A stretch of DNA of 64,000 bases from Sindora glabra (lineage: Eukaryota > Streptophyta > Magnoliopsida > Fabales > Fabaceae), in NCBI GenBank assembly GCA_020226215.1, contig CM035227.1, positions 19,781,866 through 19,845,865 of the forward strand. Reading direction: 5' to 3'. This document shows, in pieces, positions 39,012 to 50,004 of the stretch (positions within the stretch are counted from its first letter, which is position 1; the number at the start of each line of letters is the position of its first letter). The notes beneath the pieces were generated by a model. That model searched no databases and was not told the DNA's origin. It worked only from the letters and a program-made list of their open reading frames with translations. A program made the translations under genes and the position numbers.

Positions 39012-39940
39012 ATTTTGTAGGAAGTATGACTTCCTAAGAAATTCTATTTCTCTTAATTTGTAAAATAATTACTAACTAAATAACCTATCTATTTTCTACT
39101 TCTTGAGAAATAAATTTTTCCATACTATTGAGGTGAATAAAACGACCTTTAAGAAAACATTAAATAAATGACAAATTTTCCTTTAAAATTAATAAGTTGT
39201 ATTTCAAGTTGAATAAAATTAAAAATAAAACTATAATAAAATATTTTTTTAGTTATTTTCTATTGATATAAATCAAGAAAATTTTTTGACGAACCATACT
39301 TCTTTTTATTAATTTTTTTGTTTTATCTCTTTTTTTATCTTACAACCAATTTAGTAAAGAAAAATATTGTTTTCAATTTTTTCTTTTCTTGAATTTTCTT
39401 TCCATTTATTTTCTATGGAATCAAGTAGAAAATAAATATAATTTTTAAGCAATATACAGGATTGCATTATTATATAATTAATATCTGTTCTTTTAGAAGA
39501 TTTTTTTTAATTTTAATATCTAATCGTTATTTAAAAAGAAAAATACTTAACTTATATATAATTAATTGGATGTAGACTTTTTATACTCTTTAATAGAGTG
39601 TAAAATGATTAAATGAAAATGAAAATATAATAATAGTATCATTAGAGATATATTAAATAAGAAGAATACTTTATATAAGAATTAAAAAATAAATTATAAT
39701 TATTAAATTTAGTATTGAAGAGTTATAATGAAAATATAAAATTATATCATTTTTTAGTGATATATAATATTTTAAATGATTATATAATATTAAAGTATAT
39801 TATAATATTAACTATCAGTATAAAATTTAACAATAAAAATTTACTTCTTTCATTTTTTATTTAAAAATTTTCCTCTCTTTTAATATATTTCAATATTATT
39901 ATTTTAAAAAATGATTTGGATGGGGATAATTTGGGGGATC
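39012..39940. other. AT-rich intergenic DNA, no gene seen
   Basis: Dense stops, no recognisable repeat termini. Confidence 0.4.
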
Positions 39941-40170
39941 CGCAGAAAAGATGGTTGATAAAGTAGGCACCTTTTCATACGTTGCCGTCTGTCTTGTCTC
40001 TCTCCTCTGATACATACATAGTGAGTGCACTACAGCCTCCCCCGGCGATCCCAATGGTATGGTAGAGAATGAAGCCAGCGATGATACGCAGATTTGGTCT
40101 CTAAACAGGACATCGGGAGGGAGAGAGACGAGAAATTTCTGGTTAGTCTGCAATTTACATGTCACTATCA
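39941..40170. other. Balanced-composition island of unknown nature
   Basis: About 200 bases with clearly higher GC (CCCCCGGCGATCCC near 40039) between AT-rich flanks. A 90-residue minus-strand frame covers it but contains no family motif. It may be an exon or leader fragment captured by a transposon, or a regulatory remnant. Confidence 0.3.
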
Positions 40171-40440
40171 ACCCATAGAAATTAAGATAAATATAATAAA
40201 AAATAATTAAAAATTAATCATTATACTATTTTTATAACAATAATAATTTTTAGGGATAATAAGTATATAAATTGTATATCTATGTAGTAACTTAAATTTT
40301 TTTTGAAAGACAGTAATCTTTCATTTGTTTTAATAAAATATAATTATAAAATATTAAGATGAAAATATTTTATTTATTTAATATTAAATATAAAATATAT
40401 ATAATAATAGCTTCTTATTTCAAAAAATTATTTTTTCTGT

Positions 40441-40980
40441 CATTATCTTTCTAAATATATTTTTTTAACAATTGATAAAATATCATAAAAATTTTTATTA
40501 GAATATATATATAAATAGTATTTTTTGAAAAATATTTTTTTATGAAACAAATGAAACCAAAGTTTATAATCTTTGAAAGAAATAAGAAATAGACACAAAA
40601 AATATGCCCAAACTGTGAAGAAAAATGCGGCGAGGTGCTCTCACTGTACTCATTAACCCATCACTTTCTCAAATTCAAGAAAGTATTTATTTTCCTCTGT
40701 AGTCGTATTTTTTAATATATTTTTTAATAATTAATAAAAAAATTGTGTATTTTTTATTAATATATATATAAATAATATTTTTTAAAGAAAGGGAACATAA
40801 GATTATAATCTTTGAAAGAAATAAGAAATGGGCACAAATATTATACCCATAATAATAATAATAATAAGAGGCGGTGACCGAGAAGAGCGTACTGCGAAGG
40901 AAAATGAGGCGCGGGGCTTTTACTGTACCTATCAATCCACGCCTTCACAAATGACAACCTTAATTCGAGCCGTCCTTCGT
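40441..40980 (+). repeat. Tandem duplication of a mixed AT-rich/GC-rich unit
   Basis: Unit 1 (about 40441-40680) and unit 2 (about 40698-40955) share AATATATATATAAATA(G/A)TATTTTTT and ATAATCTTTGAAAGAAATAAG. Both then have AAATGGGCACA or ATAGACACA, a GC-rich GCGGCGAGG / GGCGGTGACC part, and an ACTGTAC(T/C) word followed by CAAA. A third partial echo (TGCGCTCCTTAATCCCATCAC) lies near 41730. Sequence around 40328-40410 also resembles 33394-33490, so this is part of a dispersed family. Confidence 0.55.
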
Positions 40981-40988
40981 TTTAGAGA

Positions 40989-40990
<2 letters not shown>

Positions 40991-41039
<49 letters not shown>
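40991..41039. repeat. (AT)n microsatellite
   Basis: About 24 uninterrupted AT dinucleotides. Confidence 0.9.
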
Positions 41040-41042
<3 letters not shown>

Positions 41043-41892
41043 GCTCCTTTATCTTGAGTCATGCAATTTGGCCTCCTTTAAATTTACAATGAACTGAATT
41101 TTGTTACATACCTTGGACATATCATAGAAGCCATCTTTTAAAAATTATTTTTTAAAATATTTAAAAATTATTTTTTAAAATATTTAAAAATTAATTTTGT
41201 AAAATTAAATAATTTAAGGCTTAAATATTTAGAAGCCACCTTTTAAAAATTAATTTTACCCTTAAATATTTAAAAATTATTTCTTTAAATTGCATAAAAA
41301 TTAAAATTATCATCTATTATCAATTTAATTTTTTATTTTATTAAGTTATATGACTTTTTATGAACTTAGTAGATAAAAATCATAATATTATAATATTATA
41401 GTATGTTAATTTATTTTATTATATTTTTAAAATAATTTTTATATTATGTAATTAATAAAATAAAATTAGATATATAAATTTTTATTAATGTAAAATTATG
41501 TGAAAAAATGATGAAATAAATTAATATTACAATATTGTGATTTTTAATTAAAAAATTTATACAGAAATTATATAATTTGACAAAATTGTTGATTTTAAAT
41601 TTTGTAAAGCTCAAAGAGTTAATTTACAAATTTTTAAAATAAAAAAACCAATTACTCAAAATTAAAATGGATATTGTGTATTTTTCCCTTCATTAATTTC
41701 ATCCAATCATGCATGTACTCACACTCAAACGCATGCGCTCCTTAATCCCATCACTCTTCACAATAGTGCCAGGAAACATTCTCAAAGTTCACTTATGGTT
41801 GGGGTACATTGGCATCAAAATTTAAGTCATTTTTTTATAAGAAATATTTCTAGCTGTGGAAGAAGTTTTTTTAGTCCATTCAATGAAAAAAG
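41040..41892. other. Intergenic; short direct repeats near 41130-41280
   Basis: The words CTTTTAAAAATTATTTTTTA and AAATATTTAAAAATTA repeat three to four times between 41134 and 41280, and GAAGCCA(T/C)CTTTTAAAAATTA occurs twice. No gene. Confidence 0.45.
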
Positions 41893-42147
41893 CATTAGGA
41901 AGAAGAGGAATATCTTAAGAGAATAAATATTGTTTAATTGAATATGCTTAATCATTTCAGTAAATTTTTTGACAACTTCTAATGAGTTTTTAATAAATTA
42001 AATACATGAATTTAAACATACATAAATTATACATATCTAAATGTATGTACTTTAATATTTAATGTACATACTTATACATAATAAATCTAATTAATAACAT
42101 AATGGATAAATAAAATTATAATAATTACAAAATTAGCATTTCTATCA
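41893..42147 (-). repeat. 3' LTR of the small element
   Basis: About 255 bp. Aligns by eye with 43787-44040, both ending TCTATCA on the plus strand. Divergence is high (roughly a quarter of positions in places), which marks an old insertion. Confidence 0.65.
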
Positions 42148-42189
42148 CTTCCCTGTCATTTTGGAAAATTTTCAATTATAGACTTTATC

Positions 42190-42657
42190 TCATCCATAAC
42201 CTATAAACTTTGAGGATTTTTCAAAAAATTCTGCATCATACTCTTTAACAATAAATTGAAAATTTTTCTCATAATCAATTACATCATTTGATTTGAGATT
42301 TTCCATAAAAACACTTAATTTGTGCATCTTCACACCTTTTTTAACATTTTCCATCGTCACTAACATTTGCATGACTCCAACATTATTATGATTCTTGGAA
42401 TACTTCCATTTCTTTTGCTTCTTCTTGATTTTGTTATGTTCATCCATTACTTGACTCCATGAATCATCTTTCAAATGTTTGTCCAATTGATCAAATTCTT
42501 CTTTTTTCATTGTTTGAACTGAAATGATTATATCAATGTCTTTTTTCCATTTCCTTGGCCATAATCTTTTCATTTTTATGACAAAACACATCATTAACAT
42601 CAATAACATTAGTTGCATAGAATTTGTCAAGATTTGACAATTCTTTAAGCATTTCAT
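42190..42657 (-). pseudogene. Unidentified lysine/glutamate-rich frame inside the LTR element
   Basis: A 155-residue open frame ending 43 bases before the 3' LTR. It is hydrophilic, rich in Lys, Asp, Glu and Asn (for example KIKKKQKKWKYSKNH), with a Met-rich start. It matches no retroviral domain I know and lies where pol would normally be. The frame around its start may belong to a longer decayed frame running from about 42900. It could be the C-terminal part of a modified Gag, a captured host sequence, or an element-specific protein. Confidence 0.4.
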
Positions 42658-43175
42658 TGGAATTGCTTTAAAAAACGACTGACATTCATGTATTGGAGTT
42701 GAGTAAAGTAATAAAACTTTCTTTTCTATAAGTACTATAATCTTTTGATCTTTATTAACTCGAACTTATTTGATTTAGTCTTCTTTTTCATCATTGGCAA
42801 CAATCACAGACTTTGAATCTTTAAAGAAATTAGACATATCATATGGTATTTTATCTTGAATTCTTTCTTCATTATTGGTTACAACAATGTCTTCTTCGTC
42901 TTTAAAAAGATAAAATAAATCATACACTATCTCATCATAGATTCTCTAATTCCATGTTGCTTTTTCAACTTTAAATATCTTCCACAAGCAATATAGTCAT
43001 TTCATTGTTTTTAATGACACAAGGCAAATCCTAATTCATTTCTTCCACAAATTCTGTAGTTTTTTGTTCATCCTTAGCAGTCAAATTTTTTTTTAACAAT
43101 AATTAGGTGCTTTTGCTCCTTAACCTCAAACATGTGAGACAAATGATTCTCTTTCTCTTTCTTAACTTTATAACT

Positions 43176-43728
43176 TCAAATTGATTTTTTAACACTAGCA
43201 TTTCCTTTTATAGGTGATGTTCTATCTTTTTTCTTTTCTTGGACTTTGCCTATTAAAGTTACTTTTTCAAATAATTTAACATAATTTTTGTAGAACTTCT
43301 CATGGTCTCCTCTTTCTTTTCCCTTCTTCCAATATTCCTCTTTTTCCATTTTCAACTTTTTCATGATTCCTATTTTGCATTCCTTCTTTTCTTTTTCCTC
43401 CATCGTCTCCTCATCTTTTGAAAACTTTTTGCAACTCTTCTGAGCCTATTTTGCAGTAGTTGCATCCACTACAATCATAAGTATCAAATTATTCAAACCT
43501 TGATGGATAAAGGTAAGGGCTAACTTGTCTCTTTGTCTCTCTTGTAACAAATCTTCCTTTTCCTTTTTAAGACAACATAATCTCATCATGTGGTGGGAAG
43601 TAGCTACTTTCCACACTTTCCTAAACACCGTATGCTTTTAGCAATACCTTTATATGTATGCACCATTGATAATAAATTTTCCTTTTAAGAAGAGGAATTG
43701 GAATATAATACAATCCATTATAATCCAT
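43176..43728 (-). pseudogene. Copia gag remnant fused to a Lys/Glu-rich region
   Basis: From an ATG at 43726-43728, 43 bases inside the primer site, the product reads YYQWCIHIKVLLKAYGV then a stop where the gag family has Trp. This matches the YDxWSIxMKxLLxxxDVW block of copia Gag (UBN2 domain). After a frameshift comes a block with ERQRDKLALTFIHQGL and VVDATTAK, matching the family's RDKKALxxIHQGL...ATTSKEAW. The same frame then runs into an unusually charged MEEKEKKECK...KSI segment ending at 43176, with one stop between. The zinc knuckle and everything downstream in Gag-Pol are absent. Confidence 0.55.
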
Positions 43729-43771
43729 CTCTCTGTTTTATTCTCTCAATACTTTTCTCTCCAAGAATCAA

Positions 43772-43783
43772 ACTCTAATATCA
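43772..43783 (-). other. Degenerate primer-binding site (initiator Met tRNA)
   Basis: On the minus strand this is TGATATTAGAGT, against the copia standard TGGTATCAGAGC. The three mismatches are all transitions. Confidence 0.5.
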
Positions 43784-43786
43784 CTT

Positions 43787-44040
43787 TATTAGGAGGAAGA
43801 GGACTTAAGAAACAACTTGAATTACTTGATTGAATATACTTGGTATAAGTAGTGACTCTCTGACAATTATTAACGACTCTCTAATAAATTAGATACATGA
43901 ACTTAAATATACATGAATTATACATACCTAGATTCATATACTTTAATATTCAATATACATGCTTATACATAATGAATATAATTAATGACTTAATAAATAA
44001 ACTTAATATCATAAAAATTATAAAATTACTTTTTCTATCA
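43787..44040 (-). repeat. 5' LTR of the small element
   Basis: Direct partner of 41893-42147, adjoining the primer-binding site. Shared words include TAATAAATTA(A/G)ATACATGAA and TACTTTAATATT(T/C)AAT(G/A)TACAT. Confidence 0.65.
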
Positions 44041-45871
44041 TAAAGATTCAATGAGGTTAATGCTATAGAGAATTCAACCTTTTAAGGTTAAATGTTTCAT
44101 CATTAAATTATCTATTTTTTAATATCAAAATAAGTGAATTAAAATTAAAATTAAAAATACAAATCTTAATGCATTAAATATAATCTAACAGTGAAAATAC
44201 TCTACCCCTTAGAAAGTCAAACTCTTCATAACATTACCTTAAAAATAAACTTTTTTAATTCTTAATATTTTAAAAATAAAAAAAACATATTCTTATATAT
44301 TTGAATCTTATAAAACTAATAAATAGAAAATAAAATTAATAACTGTTCTTGGTTTGTTATGTGACACTAAATATGTATTATGATTAAAGTATCACTTTAA
44401 GAATTTATTTTTCAAACCTTACCTTATTACGGAAATCTTATCTTATTTTTACCTGTATGCCAATAAGAAAGATATTTTGAGATGCATATATACTAAAATT
44501 TAAGAAATAGTTTTTTTTTAATTAATACAAGAAATAATAGTATTGATACTAAAACTATTTTTCTTTGAAAATGTCACCCATGCATACCATTCAAGAAGAA
44601 ATGTTACACTTATAAATCACTTGTATCATTATTTACCTTTTTTATACATTCTTTTTAAATTCTTGGTTGAATCTCACCGGGAGACTCATTATTCGTACAA
44701 GTTCATATGTAAAAAAAATCAGTATGAGCTTATATTTTTCATTTAAAAAATTGAAAAAGCCTACTTTTGTTGTCTTTTATTCATCGGTATCCACTCACTC
44801 ATGTATGAAATTTCCATGATTCCGATTGTGAATTGAGGGTAAAAATAAGTCGAATTAATAGGTCCAGCCTTAATTTTAATAGATCAAGCTTGTTTTAAAT
44901 TTTCTAACTTAAGGCCTAACTCGTGATTTGTTTATAGGTTAGAAGTTTGGCAGGAGCTATCTTGTTGGTCAGTTTAAGTTTGATTATTGAAATCTAAATA
45001 AATCATTAATGATATGATAAACTTAAATACAGATGTCATAAATAGAATCGTTAATAAAAAGTAGAATAATAATTTTGTTAAATAAATAAAATGTTAAACA
45101 AAATTGTGTTTCTAATTTTATTAAATTCTTAATCATTTAATATAATAAATTATAATTATATTTATTTAAAATTAAAAAATTAAAATACATAATAATATAA
45201 ACTTATTACTTATAAACTTTAAATTTTTGGGAAGATTAATTGTTGAGTTGAAGAAGAAGAAAGCACAATGTTGAGAGAGCACTAACATAATGTAACTATA
45301 TCAATTAATTTAAAAATATTAAATTAAGGTAATATATTAGTTAAATAAATTAGCTTAATAAGCTAACAAGACAAGCATAAGGTTAAATAGGATAAGCCTA
45401 CCTATAAATAGGCTAATATATTAGTCTAAAACTAATTTATTTAATTAAATAAATAAATCAGGTCAGACTTTTAACAAACCAAACTATAAGTCACTTAAAA
45501 ACAATTTGATTTATTTCTACCCCTAGGGAGAATGAATAAATTAGAGGGAAAAAATTAAGATTCTAAAACAAATAATTTCAATTTAAAGATGATTCCTACT
45601 TGGAAAACAATTACATTAGTATGCATTTTTTATGAAATTTTATTACAAATATATATTAATTATTTTTTAGAATTTAGAGAGGCTCTATTATATTTTTAAT
45701 AAAATCTAAAAATTCATGTACTTAAGATATTATTGGTAGAATTTATCTTATGACATTCCACAAAACATATCCAAAACAAAAACCAGTGAAATCAAATGTT
45801 GTAATTAGGTGAAATTTTAAGAGAATTTCATGTAACTTGCCCTTTTTATCCGTAACAAATCCCTTCTCTGT
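44041..45871. other. AT-rich intergenic DNA, no gene seen
   Basis: No supported coding frame. The frame at 44543-44746 has no recognisable domain. Around 44870-45010 and 45370-45500 short AATAGG(T/C) and GGTCAG(A/T) words hint at another eroded hAT-type MITE, not delimited. Confidence 0.35.
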
Positions 45872-46170
45872 AATTCCCTTGGTTGTTTTAGTTAGTAAGA
45901 TTATTTTCAACGTCTTAGGTTCGAAATTACCAATGATTTTAAAGAATTAAGTGATCTGTAAATATCAATGTAAGATATCGAAGAAATCAATGAAATATGT
46001 TTTCAATAGAGTATGCTACTGTTGTATATCTCTTGATTGGTTTAGTAAGTTTATCTTCAAAGTCTTAGGTTCGATTTTACTGTCAATGATAGATTAAGTA
46101 ATCTATAAATATTATTGTAAACCTTCAAAAATGTCGGTGATATATGTTTCCCACAGTAGAGTAGGCATAC
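45872..46170 (+). mobile_element. SINE-like tandem dimer (tRNA-derived)
   Basis: Two related units about 150 bases apart each carry a tRNA-promoter-like layout. The A-box-like part is TTGGTTTAGTAAG at 46037, with a longer diverged form at 45879-45899. The B-box-like part GTCTTAGGTTCGAAATTAC / GTCTTAGGTTCGATTTTAC has its GGTTCGA core at 45918 and 46068, exactly 150 apart. Downstream parts also match (AAGTGATCTGTAAATAT / AAGTAATCTATAAATAT). RNA polymerase III promoters of this kind define SINEs. No A tail or target duplication was seen. Confidence 0.5.
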
Positions 46171-46287
46171 AGTAGCAAGCTAGAATCACCTCATTACATT
46201 CACAAACATGTATGAATTACGAAGAAACCACAAATTCATTTATTCTCACTATCAATACGGAAGTATCAACCAGAGAAAAAGGAAAAA

Positions 46288-46559
46288 TATTAGGAAAATC
46301 ATATCATAATCATATCATATTAATTATAATAATTATTTAGAAGAATCATTTTAATTATGTTAATTATCTCATTATTGATATTTAGAAAATTTTGTACATC
46401 AATACATATTGGGAATGATTCTAGGGATCGAAATTACAATCAATCATGACCAATGTATATCAGGAAATATCGAAAATTTATTCTCTTCATGACTTGTATA
46501 TATTGTACTCATCTATTATTGGAATAATATATAAGATTACAACAATAATTATTTTGTTA
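46288..46559 (+). repeat. 5' LTR of the copia element
   Basis: Starts TATTAGGAAAATC and ends ATTATTTTGTTA, immediately followed by the primer-binding site. Same length as the 3' LTR, with no indels between them. Confidence 0.93.
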
Positions 46560-46571
46560 TGGTATCAGAGC
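46560..46571 (+). other. Primer-binding site (initiator Met tRNA)
   Basis: TGGTATCAGAGC, the standard plant copia sequence complementary to the 3' end of initiator methionine tRNA, directly abutting the 5' LTR. It is not a tRNA gene. Confidence 0.95.
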
Positions 46572-46599
46572 GGCAGGGTAACCTGACCGCTGCGTGATT

Positions 46600-49500
46600 A
46601 TGGCTAGACAAGACATGAAGAAAGCTAATGCCGGACAAATGCAACAAGCTCACGGTACAACAGCTATACAAATAGGGGGAGTCACCGATGAACGTGAATC
46701 ATTTCCTGGGTTAAGCGATGATCAATAGATAGCTTTACTAAACATTCTTAACAACCACAAGAATATTACATTCATTGAAAAATTCATTGGTAAGCAAGTG
46801 AAAAATTCTTGGTTGCTGGATACAGAGGCTTCAAATCATATGATAGGTGATATAAGTTTGTTGACAAACATAGTTGATGTCTCACTTTGTCTTATTAGAC
46901 TACCTGATGGAAGAAATGCAATTGCAGACAAGGAAGGAACAATAAATTTTAAGAAATGTCTAACCTTGAATAATGTGTTATATGTCTCCAATTTAACGTG
47001 TAACCTTATTTCTGTCTCTCAATTGATATATGACTTAAACTGTGCAATCACTTTTTCTAATAAATTGTGTGTAATACAGGATCGTACTTCGAGGACAGTG
47101 ATTGGAGTGGGTGAATAGCAGAATGGGGTCTATCATTTTTGTGCAGTGATGTTTGTCTAGGTGTGCAAAGCAAGTAGAACTGACTCATTTACCATGTGAC
47201 ATAGGCGTACGGGACACCCTGCAAGTCAAATAGTTAATTTACTTTATAATATTCAAATTAGTGATAAACATGAGAAAGTTTGTGATATCTGTTTGAGAGC
47301 TAAGCAAACAAGAAATGTTTTTATTCCAAGTCAAAATAAAGTCATTGAACCCTTTGACTTTGATTTGATACATTGTGATGTGTGGGGTGCTTATCGTGTT
47401 CGCTCTTCTTGTGGTACTTCTTATTTTTTAACCATTGTGGATGACTTTTCTTGTGCTATGTGGATTTACTTATTGGCAGAAAAGAGTGAAGTTAGGAATA
47501 TTCTTAAAAAATTTTGTGCTATGGTGAACACTCAATTTAACAAGTTCGTGAAAATTGTGAGAAGTGATAATGGAGTTGAATTTAAAGACTTGAAATCTTA
47601 TTTCATTGAACATGGAATGATTCATCAAACTTCCATAGTTGACACCCCTCAACAAAATGGCCGTGTGGAGAGAAAATATAGGTATATTTTAAATGTAGCT
47701 CGAGCTCTTCGATTTCAAGCTAATCTACCTATTGAATTTTAAGGAAAATGTATTCTTACTGCAGGATACTTGATAAATCACACTCTTACCACTCTTCATA
47801 AAGGTAAAAGTCCTCATGAAGTGTTGTTTGGTAAGACCGCTATTTATTCTCATATTCGCATTTTTTGGTGTTTGTGTTATGCCCACAATTAACCTCGCCA
47901 AAAGGACAAGTTTGGTAAAAGAAGTTGAAAATGCATTTTTGTAAGATATCCTTATGGAAAAAAAGAATGGTGTCTCTATGACTTGGAAAGTAAGGAATAC
48001 TTTGAGTCTCGTGATGTTGTGTTTTGTGAAAATGAGTTTCCTTTCATTGATCACTCCTATATAGCAAAATCTAATGTGCCCACATAGACCTTATGGAATG
48101 ATGGATCTCCTTTCATTGATGAATCTAGCACAGGTATGCCTGGTGTAAGGGGGAGTAGTGAAGTTGAGGGACACATTAGGGAGGTACAAGAAGGAGGTTT
48201 GAATCCAAATTCCTCAGATGAGAATGTTGTGCTAACACCACCTATAAATGAACCTCTTAGTCGAGGTCATAGAGAACGTCATCCACCAAGCAAGCTCAAA
48301 GATTATCTATGTCACACTGTGCATTGTATTAATGACCCTACTGTTAAGGCACTCACTCCATCACAATCCTCAGGTACGTTATACCCTATTGCACACTATG
48401 TGACTTGTAGTAATTTTTCTATGAAACATAGACAGTTTCTTGCAGTAGTGACTTTTGGACATGAGCCATCTCGATTCTCAGATGCTATTTGAGATCCCTT
48501 ATAGTGCAAAGCCATGAAAGAAGAAGTAGATGCTTTAGAAAAGAACGACACCTGGACATTAACAAAACTTCCACCCAGAAAGAAAGTTATTGGTTGTAAA
48601 TGAGTGTATAAGATTAAGTATAAATTAGATAGAACCGTGGAACGTCATAAGACAAGACTAGTTGTTCAAGGAGATAGTCAAAAAGAAGAAATTAATTATA
48701 ATGAGACTTTTGCACTAGTTGCAAAGATGGTTATAGTTCGAACATTTTTAGCTGTTGCTATTGCACGATCATGGATACTACATCAGATAGACGCTCATAA
48801 TGCTTTCCTACATGGTGATCTGGATGAGGAATTTTATATGCAACTACCTCCCGACTTTTCTAATGTAGATCTTGAGAAAGTGTGCAAGTTTCAGAAGTCT
48901 CTCTATGGCTTAAAGCAGGTGCCACAAAATTGATTTGTAAAACTTGCTACTGCATTAAAGAAATATGGGTTCAAACAATCCCATGCCGATTACTCACTTT
49001 TCATTTATCATGAAGGGAATATGATTTTGAGTGTTCTAGTGTATGTTGATAATCTCATTATTGCAGGAAACAATGAAGATGTGATTGAACGATTTAAGCA
49101 GTATCTTAGCTCATACTTCTACATGAAGGATCTTGGCTCTCTGAAGTATTTTTTAGGTCTTGAGGTGGCCCGAGGGCCTAAAGGAATTTTTTTGTGTCAA
49201 CGCAAATATGCTTTGGATATTATCTCAGAAACTGGGTTGTTATGAGCTAAACAGCTGGTTTTCCTCTTGAGCAAAATCATGGATTAGTCCTTGTTAATGG
49301 AGCTATTTTGGAGGATATGGAGAAATATCATCGTCTCATTGGGAGACTTATTTATTTAACTATATCTCGGCCTGAACTTAGTTACTCTGTGCACATCCTA
49401 ACTCAATTCATGCATTGTCCTTGTCAAGAACATTGAGATGCTGCAATAAGGGTGGTTCGATATTTGAAAGTTAATCCAGGATAAGGAATCTTTCTTCGGT

Positions 49501-49997
49501 CAGATAGTGATTTACACCTATATGCTTATTGTGACTTTGATTGGGCCAGTTGTCCTCTCAGTAGAAGTTCATTGACAGGATATTTTATTTTATTAGGCTA
49601 GTCCCCTATACCTTGGAAAATCAAAAAGTAGGCCACAGTTTCTCGTTCCTCAACATAAGCTAAATATAGGTCTATGACTACTACAACTTGTGAATTGAAA
49701 TAGCTTAAAACTCTTTTGAGTGATTTACAGGTACCACACCCTCAACTTATGCAACTTTATTGTGATAGTCAAGTAGCCATTCATATTGCAGCCAATCCGG
49801 TATTTTATGAACGCACTAAACATATTGAGGTGGATTGTCATTTTATTCGTGATGAAATCCAAGCTGGTAACATTGCTACTATGCATGTACGGACCTACAA
49901 CCAGCTTGCAGATATCTTAACTAAAACTCTCGGAAAACAACAATTTAACTTTCTTTTGGGCAAGTTGGGCATTCAAGACTTTTTTACGCCAACTTGA
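46600..49997 (+). pseudogene. Copia gag-pol polyprotein, degraded
   Basis: The frame starts MARQDMKKANAGQMQQ at 46600. About 35 residues later it jumps to FPGLSDDQ, the segment normally after the zinc knuckle, so the Gag core is deleted. Protease follows (WLLDTEASNHM at 46807, where the active-site DTG has become DTE). Integrase (about 47200-47750) has HRRTGH and CDIC zinc ligands, then HCDVWG, RSDNG and VERK carrying the D-D-E residues. Reverse transcriptase (48600-49245) contains HNAFLHGDLDEEFYM, SLYGLKQ and YVDN at 49042, where active enzymes have YVDD. A one-base loss near 49252 shifts the frame. RNase H (49260-49997) ends with [13 protein letters not shown]. About 19 premature stops are present, many at Trp, Gln or Arg sites. 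Confidence 0.92.
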
Positions 49998-50004
49998 GGG
50001 GGAG
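49996..50004 (+). other. Polypurine tract
   Basis: GAGGGGGAG directly before the 3' LTR. Primes plus-strand DNA synthesis in LTR elements. Confidence 0.9.

Larger units (their letters stand above)
41893..44040 (-). mobile_element. Small non-autonomous LTR retrotransposon (copia-like)
   Basis: Two direct repeats of about 255 bp (41893-42147 and 43787-44040) bracket 1.64 kb. On the minus strand each starts TGATAGAAA. A degenerate initiator-tRNA primer-binding site adjoins the 5' LTR, and a purine-rich AGGGAAG adjoins the 3' LTR. Flanks AAAAG (41888-41892) and TAAAG (44041-44045) match at four of five bases, fitting a 5-bp target duplication. The interior has a gag-like start but no protease, integrase or reverse transcriptase, so the element depended on another copia. 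Confidence 0.62.

Noticed and set aside
40828..41040. 70-residue plus-strand open frame
   Set aside because: Its C-terminal part is the translated AT microsatellite (alternating Ile-Tyr) and the start lies in a tandem repeat unit.
46560..46571. tRNA-like sequence TGGTATCAGAGC
   Set aside because: It is the retrotransposon primer-binding site, only 12 bases complementary to a tRNA end; no cloverleaf surrounds it. No true tRNA or rRNA gene was found in the window.
47470..48054. Minus-strand frames within the copia integrase region
   Set aside because: They are antisense to conserved integrase motifs (RSDNG, VERK) and carry no motifs of their own.
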